A model generated the notes under the pieces. It made no database searches, had not been told where the DNA came from, and saw only the letters and a list, made by a program, of their open reading frames with translations. A program made the position numbers and the translations under genes. Below are positions 58,113-64,000 of a stretch of 64,000 nucleotides of DNA, piece by piece. Source of the DNA: Salinimicrobium gaetbulicola (GTDB lineage Bacteria; Bacteroidota; Bacteroidia; Flavobacteriales; Flavobacteriaceae); contig NZ_JBHTJP010000032.1 of NCBI RefSeq assembly GCF_042676025.1, forward strand, positions 372,001-436,000. The letters are read 5' to 3'. The stretch's first letter is position 1, and each line of letters starts with the position of its first letter.

Positions 58113-59966
58113 CTACTCCAGTACGGTAAAGATTATTTCTGAATCGTGGTACACAGTATGAGTCTGCTTTGTGAAATCTTCTTCCTTTGCCTCGAAAATA
58201 TTGTCAACGTAGGTCTGGGGATTAAGGTCAATGAGCGGAAACCACGTGCTTTGAACCTGAATTTGAAGCTTATGTCCCTTTTTGAAGGTGTGGTGCACAT
58301 CCTGCAACTGGAAGTTCACTGCAGTCTTTTCATTAGGTTCAAAAGGCTCGGGCTTGGAAAAACTGTTTCTAAAACGGCCTCTCATCACTTCACTTCTCAC
58401 CATCATGTGATAATTGCTCATTTTAAGATGATCCTGGGTTTCCGGGAAATCTTCAGCATCAGGTGGATACACATCGATCAACTTCACTACCCAATCAGCT
58501 GCAGTTCCCGTTGTGGCCACCTTCAGTTTAGCAAGGACTTCTCCTGCCAGGGTAAGATCTTCCTTCAAGACTTCAGTTTCATAAACTAAAACATCGGGTC
58601 TTCGAGCTGCAAAACGTTGATCGTCGGTCATGTACTTTCTTGGAGTGAAGACCATCTTGATATCTTCAGAATAAGGCACCGGTTTCCTAGGGTCACTTAT
58701 GAATTCCCCGGCTCCTTCTGAAGCAGTTTCTTTCAGCTCCTCATCCTCTCCCAGGAACATAGACCGTTTTTTTACATTTTCAGGAGGCCAGGCGCTGTAT
58801 TCTTTCCATTCCTTTGCTCCCGTGTCAAACATATAGGCTTCAGGCAAATCAACCGATTTGTTTCCAGAGCCTTTCAAAAAGTGATTAAAGAATCTGGTTT
58901 CTACTTCTTTTTGGTAATCTCTCGAAATATGATCCCCAAAGTAAACATTTCCTATGGCCTGTCTTTCTTTTGTACGTGCCCAGTCACCATGGCTCCACGG
59001 CCCCATCACCAAAATGTTGAAGTTGTCACTGGTTTCTTCAATGGTCTCGTAGATATTGAATGGACCATAAAGGTCTTCGGCATCAAAAAGGCCTCCCACG
59101 ATCATAACGGCAGGCTTCACTTTATCTAAATGCTGCAGAATACCACGTTTTTGCCAGAATTCGTCATAATTAGGGTGCTCTTTAAGTTGCTGCCAAAAGA
59201 CATTATCTTCTTTATAATACTTGTCCAGGTTGCTCAAAGGCCCGGCATCCAAAAAGAACTGATATTGATCCTGAGTACCAAGATCTGGGAACGAGTACCA
59301 GGTGGTATCTGTTGGTGTGGATTTTTCATATCCAAATACGGCGGTCGCTCTCCAGTAACTTAGCAAATAAGCGCCGTTGTGATGAAAGTCATCAAAAAAG
59401 AAATCGGCGATAGAAGCTTGCGGCGAAACCGCTTTTACAGCAGGATGAGAATCTAATAAGGAATAAGTGGAATAAAAACCGGGATAGGAAATTCCCCAGA
59501 TACCCACTTTTCCGTTATGGTTTTTCACATTCTTGATCAGCCATTCCACGGTATCGTAAGTGTCGCTGGCCTCATCAATTTGTTTCTTTTTTTTCTTCGG
59601 AATATATGCCCGCATGTTGTCATAAACGCCTTCACTCATCCATCGTCCTCTCACATCCTGGTAAACTATGATGTTTCCTTCCTTCATGAGGTATTCATTA
59701 GGACCTATCTTTGACCTGAACTGCCCTTCCCCATAAGGCCTGGAGCTGTAAGGAGTTCTGGACATCAAAATTGGATATTCTTTAGATGTGTCCTTTGGAG
59801 AATAGATCGTCGTGTGGAGTTTTATCCCATCACGCATGGGAATATCCACCTCTATTTTGGTGTAATTCTCAGATACCTCAAATTCCTGTTCTACCTGGGC
59901 AATTGCCGGGATTGAAAGGAATAAGAAAAACAGGATCAAAAAAGGGTTTTTGACAAACTTCATCAT
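58113..59966 (-). CDS. Secreted CocE/NonD-type alpha/beta-hydrolase (S15 family)
   Basis: 617 residues with signal peptide (MMKFVKNPFLILFFLFLSIPAIAQ). The catalytic domain has the nucleophile in GIWGISYPGFYS-type context (GVWGISYPG, about 153-162), Asp in GGLFDAEDLYG and His in GPWSHGDW, as in X-Pro dipeptidyl peptidase and cocaine esterase. The C-terminal jelly-roll domain begins at about 460. Members cut acyl esters, beta-lactam-type acids or dipeptides; the substrate here is open. Two start ATGs are adjacent (59966 and 59963). Confidence 0.88.
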   Translation of the reverse strand: MMKFVKNPFLILFFLFLSIPAIAQVEQEFEVSENYTKIEVDIPMRDGIKLHTTIYSPKDTSKEYPILMSRTPYSSRPYGEGQFRSKIGPNEYLMKEGNIIVYQDVRGRWMSEGVYDNMRAYIPKKKKKQIDEASDTYDTVEWLIKNVKNHNGKVGIWGISYPGFYSTYSLLDSHPAVKAVSPQASIADFFFDDFHHNGAYLLSYWRATAVFGYEKSTPTDTTWYSFPDLGTQDQYQFFLDAGPLSNLDKYYKEDNVFWQQLKEHPNYDEFWQKRGILQHLDKVKPAVMIVGGLFDAEDLYGPFNIYETIEETSDNFNILVMGPWSHGDWARTKERQAIGNVYFGDHISRDYQKEVETRFFNHFLKGSGNKSVDLPEAYMFDTGAKEWKEYSAWPPENVKKRSMFLGEDEELKETASEGAGEFISDPRKPVPYSEDIKMVFTPRKYMTDDQRFAARRPDVLVYETEVLKEDLTLAGEVLAKLKVATTGTAADWVVKLIDVYPPDAEDFPETQDHLKMSNYHMMVRSEVMRGRFRNSFSKPEPFEPNEKTAVNFQLQDVHHTFKKGHKLQIQVQSTWFPLIDLNPQTYVDNIFEAKEEDFTKQTHTVYHDSEIIFTVLE

Positions 59967-60027
59967 TTAGGTTTTGGTTAAAGGCCCTAAATATAGAAAT
60001 TCCCTTTTTAAACTATTGTAGCTTCTG

Positions 60028-62028
60028 TTACTCTTCCCTGAATTGTTTCACGCCGGAAGTAAGCCATTCCAAAAACTCATCTGCATCTGGCGTATACCCG
60101 GCAGGCTTGTTCAATAGATTCATTTCGCTGTCCATGATCACGTAGTATGGCTGGGAGTTATTTCGGAAGTTAAGGGTTTGAAAAGTAGCCCATTTATCAC
60201 CAATAGTCTTTATTTGTTTAACCCCGCCATTAGGCTTTACATAATTGAATTTTTGATCTTCCGGAAGCTCCTTACGATCATCCACATATAAAGAGATCAA
60301 GATGAACTCATCTTTCATGACATCATATACCGCGGGGTCGCTCCAAACCTGTTCTTCCATTTTACGGCAGTTCACGCAGGCCCAACCGGTAAAGTCCAGA
60401 AGAATTGGCTTGTTCGCTTCTTCAGCAGCGGCCACACCCTCATCAAAATCTTTATATGCTTTGAGTCCCAAAGGACCTTCAGTTTCCTTTTCGTAGATAC
60501 TGTAGAATAATGGTGGTGGAAATCCGCTCAAAAGCTTCAGGTTGGCATAGGTGGTATTTGAAAGACCCGGAATCAAATAGGCTACGAAAGCCAGGGTTAT
60601 GAAGCCTAAAGCGAGCCTTAGTTTGCTTAGTTTTTTCTTTGGTCCATCATGTGGAAAACGGATAATTCCGAAGAGATATAAAAGAAGACCAATTCCCACA
60701 ATTACCCAGATACCAATGAAAATTTCCCTTTTCAAGATGCCCCAGTGCTGAACCAGATCTGCGTTAGAAAGGAATTTGAACGCCAGTGCCAGTTCAATGA
60801 ATCCCAGGATCACCTTAACCGAATTAAGCCATCCCCCACTCTTAGGAAGAGAATTCAACCAGTTTGGGAAGAGTGCAAAAAGCGCGAACGGCAGTGCTAA
60901 AGCCAGCCCAAAACCTCCCATTCCAAAGGATAATTGCATGGCACCTCCATCTGTAGTTAAAGAACTACCCAATAAGGATCCTAAAATAGGTCCGGTACAC
61001 GAGAATGAAACCAATGCCAGAGTGAGTGCCATAAAGAACACCCCTATCACCCCTCCAAAACTCGATGCTTTATCATCCATTTTATTACTCCAGGAGCTGG
61101 GTAGTGTGATCTCATAATACCCGAAAAATGAAAAGGCAAAGAAGATGAAAATGATAAAGAATATCACATTCAGGGTAACGTTGGTCGAAATATTGTTGAG
61201 GATCTCAGGGTTTACCGAATCTAATAAGTGGAACGGCAGACTTAAAAGGAGGTAGATCAAAAAGATGAAAACCCCATACATAATGGCATTTACCAGACCT
61301 CTTCTTTTAGTTCCCGCACCTTTAGTGAAGAACGAAACGGTCAAAGGGATCATAGGAAAAACACACGGGGTCAATAAGGCGATCAATCCACCGATAAATC
61401 CTAGAAAAAATATGGATAAATAACCTGTTTCTTGCTCTTCTTCAATGGTTAACCCGTTGACTCCCTTAATATCGATATTCAGGGCTTCGGTCTTGGCACG
61501 ATCATCTTCAGAAACGGTGATATCACTGCTACTTTCAACAGCTTTTCCGGAGTCCAGGGAGATCGTAAAAGGAACCGTCTCAGGTGCCAGACATTGCTCC
61601 TCATCGCAAACCATAAAGAAAACTTCAGCCTTTACATTAGGTAGCTTGGCCGCGTCTACTTTGATACGCTGAACGAAGCTAACCTCATCCTCAAAGTATT
61701 TGATATCCATTTCAAACACAGGGTCAAAAAGTGCTGTTCCGTCGGGTTCTTCGGTTTCTCCTAACAGTTCGTAATTTTCTTCTTCAGCATTAAAACTGAA
61801 TTCGGTAGGTAGTGGACCACCGGCTTCAACTTCTTCCTGTGAATATAAGTGCCAGCCCGGTTCCAGGTCGGCTTTAAAAATCAACTTATAAATGGAATCA
61901 TTTTCCTGTTCTACCGAAGCTTTCCAGTCTACAGGGTTAATTATCTCTGATTCCTGCTGATCAAAGATCTGGGCATTTCCCGTTAATGTAAAACTTATAA
62001 AAAGAAAAAATATCAATAAAAATCTCAT
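60028..62028 (-). CDS. dsbD: DsbD-type thiol:disulfide interchange protein
   Basis: 666 residues. Signal peptide ending GNAQ, an N-terminal DsbD alpha-domain (about 22-165) with the cysteine pair MVCDEEQCLAPE, a CcdA-like core of eight or so helices (about 200-480, with LTPCVFPMIPLT and SFSCTGPILGSLLG Cys), and a C-terminal periplasmic thioredoxin domain with GWACVNCRKME (CVNC). All six redox cysteines are present, so electrons can pass from cytoplasmic thioredoxin to the periplasm, for example for cytochrome c maturation. The start overlaps the tilS stop by 4 nt (ATGA). Confidence 0.93.
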   Translation of the reverse strand: MRFLLIFFLFISFTLTGNAQIFDQQESEIINPVDWKASVEQENDSIYKLIFKADLEPGWHLYSQEEVEAGGPLPTEFSFNAEEENYELLGETEEPDGTALFDPVFEMDIKYFEDEVSFVQRIKVDAAKLPNVKAEVFFMVCDEEQCLAPETVPFTISLDSGKAVESSSDITVSEDDRAKTEALNIDIKGVNGLTIEEEQETGYLSIFFLGFIGGLIALLTPCVFPMIPLTVSFFTKGAGTKRRGLVNAIMYGVFIFLIYLLLSLPFHLLDSVNPEILNNISTNVTLNVIFFIIFIFFAFSFFGYYEITLPSSWSNKMDDKASSFGGVIGVFFMALTLALVSFSCTGPILGSLLGSSLTTDGGAMQLSFGMGGFGLALALPFALFALFPNWLNSLPKSGGWLNSVKVILGFIELALAFKFLSNADLVQHWGILKREIFIGIWVIVGIGLLLYLFGIIRFPHDGPKKKLSKLRLALGFITLAFVAYLIPGLSNTTYANLKLLSGFPPPLFYSIYEKETEGPLGLKAYKDFDEGVAAAEEANKPILLDFTGWACVNCRKMEEQVWSDPAVYDVMKDEFILISLYVDDRKELPEDQKFNYVKPNGGVKQIKTIGDKWATFQTLNFRNNSQPYYVIMDSEMNLLNKPAGYTPDADEFLEWLTSGVKQFREE

Positions 62029-63335
62029 GCTGTGTAGGTTAATTTTAAAATGGTCGAAGTATCTTCATCTACCCCAAACCGAGCATCTGCTCTATGCCCA
62101 ATGACCCAGACGATCTCGCCGCGGGAACAAAGCAACCAGCAGTTCTCTTTTTGAGGCAAAGATAACTTCTCATCTTTAAAAAATTTGCTAAGTTTCTTTT
62201 TTCCTTTCATTCCAAAAGGAATAAAATAATCTCCCTGCTCCCATTTTCTAACGGTAAGCGGAAATTGCAGTTTATTAAGATCCAGATAAATGATGTTCTC
62301 ATTTGTTTCCGAAACCTCTTCTACTTCTTCAAATTGAAAAGTACCCATCGGGAGCATCACCACTTCCTCACCAGCCAGGATCTCGAATTCGCGTTCCTCA
62401 GTATCGGCTAGTGTGGTCAACAGCAAATTTTCCCTGTCTTTAATAAGGCGATGGGTTTTGGAATACACGATCTTGCCGGGTTGAGCGTCCAAAAGATCAT
62501 AAACATCATTCCATTCTGTAAAGCCAAAAGTTTTAAAGAGTTCGTATAAGACTGCTTTTAAATGCGGAATGGTCTTTAACAATTTTATCCTGAAGCTGTA
62601 ACCAAACTCTTCCTCTTTGGCGATCCTTGGAAATAATGCCGAAATATAGTCATCGACCAGAACAGCACTTTCAGTAAGGTTATTCCGGGTAACCTCAAAG
62701 GTTTCCAATATCTTCGGATTTAGTTCTTCTAACTTCGGAATGATCTCATGTCTAATCTTATTCCGAAGGTATTTGACGGAACTGTTACTGCTGTCTTCAC
62801 GCCATTTAAGATGGGAATTTCGGGCATATTCCTCGATTTCTTCCCGTGAAAACGCCAAAAGTGGCCTCAGAATGGCTCCGTTACGCTCAGGAATTCCAGT
62901 TAAGCCTTCAAGTCCTGTACCCCGCACAAAATTAATAAGTACGGTTTCCAGATTATCATTGGCATGATGTGCCGTAAAGATGAAGTCGAAATTAAGGGTT
63001 TCCTTGAGCTCTTCAAACCATTTGTAGCGAAGTTCCCTGGCGGCCATTTGAATGGAGATCTTCTGATTCCTGGCATAAATTTCGGTCTCAAAGCTCTCAA
63101 TAAAGACCTCTGCTTCCAGGCTGTCTGCCAGTTCCATTACGAAGGTTTCGTCATCATCACTTTCCTTTCCGCGGAGGTTGAAATTACAATGAGCCAGGCT
63201 AATATTTAAATTCAGTTTCGCGCAGAGATGGGCCAAAACCACGCTGTCCACTCCCCCGCTAATGGCAATAAGGATCCTGGAATGAGAAACCTTGGGGAAT
63301 TTATTTTTCAGGTGATTTTGGAATGGTAGTAACAT
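62025..63335 (-). CDS. tilS: tRNA(Ile)-lysidine synthetase
   Basis: 436 residues from the ATG at 63335; a TTG 18 nt upstream is open but less likely. An N-type ATP pyrophosphatase: PP-loop ISGGVDSVVLAHL (about 25-37), then HCNFNLRGKESDDDE, the TAHHANDNLETVLINFVRGTG block and the TilS C-terminal domain (about 370-436, RKWEQGDYFIPFGMKGKKKLSKFF region). It modifies C34 of the AUA-reading tRNA(Ile) with lysine and is essential. Translationally coupled to dsbD downstream and 75 nt from the pabB-type gene. Confidence 0.95.
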   Translation of the reverse strand: MLLPFQNHLKNKFPKVSHSRILIAISGGVDSVVLAHLCAKLNLNISLAHCNFNLRGKESDDDETFVMELADSLEAEVFIESFETEIYARNQKISIQMAARELRYKWFEELKETLNFDFIFTAHHANDNLETVLINFVRGTGLEGLTGIPERNGAILRPLLAFSREEIEEYARNSHLKWREDSSNSSVKYLRNKIRHEIIPKLEELNPKILETFEVTRNNLTESAVLVDDYISALFPRIAKEEEFGYSFRIKLLKTIPHLKAVLYELFKTFGFTEWNDVYDLLDAQPGKIVYSKTHRLIKDRENLLLTTLADTEEREFEILAGEEVVMLPMGTFQFEEVEEVSETNENIIYLDLNKLQFPLTVRKWEQGDYFIPFGMKGKKKLSKFFKDEKLSLPQKENCWLLCSRGEIVWVIGHRADARFGVDEDTSTILKLTYTA

Positions 63336-63410
63336 AGAAATCAAAGATACCAAAAAAGCGATTCCCGCACCTCCTTTTAGAGTTTGATTAAAATATGGTC
63401 TTAAACGTCC

Positions 63411-64000
63411 TTAAGAGCCAAGCACTTCCAGCATAGCTTTGGCTTTTATTAGACATTCCTTGTATTCATTCTCAGGAATTGACTTTGAAGTAATCGCTCC
63501 CCCAACGCTGAATGAAACATATTTGTGGGTCGCATTATAAAGTATGCTTCGAATTACCACATTGAAATCAAAATCACCCGTAGGAGTAAAATATCCTACT
63601 GCTCCACTGTATACGCCTCTTTTTGTTTCCTCCAATTCTTCAATGATCTTCATGGCTGATACTTTTGGGGCACCGGTCATACTACCCATTGGAAAAGTGC
63701 TTTTTAAGATCTCAACCGATGGAATGCTTTCGTTTACCTGAGCTTTCACGGTAGAGATCATTTGATGCACTTGCTGAAAAGTATATACTTTGCACAACTC
63801 CTCTACCTCAACAGATCCTTTTTCTGCCGTTTTTGAAAGGTCATTTCTAACCAGGTCCACGATCATAACATTTTCAGATCTTTCCTTAGGATCTTGTTCC
63901 AGTTGCATCGCAAGCTTCCTGTCTTCATTTTCATTTGATGACCTTCTAGCGGTACCCTTTATGGGTTGAGAAATTACTGTACCTCCTGTTTTTTGCAAGT
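63411..64000 (-). CDS. pabB: Aminodeoxychorismate synthase component I (5' end outside the window)
   Basis: About 196 C-terminal codons of a chorismate-binding enzyme; the frame runs off the right edge of the window with no start. Blocks: SQPIKGTARRS, DPKERSENVMIVDLVRNDLSK, STFPMGSMTGAPKVSAM, and a closing SVGGAITSKSIPENEYKECL. PIKGT, with its Lys, is the form of PabB (making 4-amino-4-deoxychorismate for folate), whereas anthranilate synthases have PIAGT and the menF protein in this window has ALAGT. TrpE remains a less likely alternative because the N-terminal half is not visible. Confidence 0.85.
   Translation of the reverse strand, partial: LQKTGGTVISQPIKGTARRSSNENEDRKLAMQLEQDPKERSENVMIVDLVRNDLSKTAEKGSVEVEELCKVYTFQQVHQMISTVKAQVNESIPSVEILKSTFPMGSMTGAPKVSAMKIIEELEETKRGVYSGAVGYFTPTGDFDFNVVIRSILYNATHKYVSFSVGGAITSKSIPENEYKECLIKAKAMLEVLGS

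Noticed and set aside
1..64000. CRISPR arrays, tRNA/rRNA genes, prophage or transposase genes
   Set aside because: No regularly spaced repeats, no cloverleaf or ribosomal RNA sequence and no transposase, integrase or phage structural motifs were seen on reading both strands.

Overview
This window looks like chromosome from a marine-type member of the Flavobacteriaceae (Bacteroidota), close to Gramella/Christiangramia or a relative. The signs are a SusC/SusD starch-utilisation locus, Bacteroidota-type -7 boxes (TAnnTTTG), short acidic lipoprotein N-termini (Cys-Ser-Asp/Glu-rich), very short AT-rich intergenic spacers with hairpin terminators, a fused alpha/beta E1 dehydrogenase and menaquinone genes. 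No rRNA, tRNA, CRISPR array, phage or insertion sequence was seen. Both ends cut through genes: uvrA on the left and a pabB-type gene on the right.

Layout. 1-8.6 kb: uvrA 3' part, a LOG-family hydrolase, a large envelope protein with an inactivated M1-peptidase-like domain and a probable beta-barrel, and an E1 alpha/beta fusion. 8.7-18.1 kb: a menaquinone region (menB with two overlapping PH-domain membrane genes; thioesterase-menF-menD-cvfB) interrupted by a secreted C1 peptidase and a small secreted protein, then a divergent esterase. 18.5-27.7 kb: dnaK, L-serine deaminase, an NTF2-like protein, panB, an RluA-type pseudouridine synthase, an aldehyde dehydrogenase and a GNAT-nitrilase fusion. 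27.9-34.2 kb: a compact 5-oxoprolinase operon (pxpC-B-A) coupled to an Nramp-fold transporter that has lost the metal-binding residues, a DUF2891 lipoprotein, and a ComM/YifB ATPase.

34.2-56.1 kb is the most coherent block: an alpha-glucan (starch/maltodextrin) utilisation locus. On the + strand susC-susD-susE-susG bind, cut and import glucan at the outer membrane. On the - strand lie lacI, an SLC45/GPH-type sugar transporter, beta-phosphoglucomutase, a GH65 maltose phosphorylase, a GH13 neopullulanase-like enzyme, a GH31 alpha-glucosidase and a GH13 lipoprotein. They are followed in the same direction by pfkA-gapA and a BadF-type sugar kinase, so import, periplasmic hydrolysis, cytoplasmic phosphorolysis and upper glycolysis lie side by side. 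A perfect 14-bp LacI-type palindrome sits between lacI and susC. A 12/14 match overlaps the likely pfkA promoter, suggesting one regulator may tie the two together.

56.2-64 kb: a DUF885 lipoprotein, a CocE/NonD-type secreted hydrolase, a DsbD-type thiol:disulfide reductase overlapping tilS, and the pabB-type fragment. The best leads for new biology are the metal-site-less Nramp protein in the 5-oxoproline operon, the predicted LacI link to glycolysis, repeated hairpins placed 16-18 nt before the next gene, and the inactive M1-like barrel protein.
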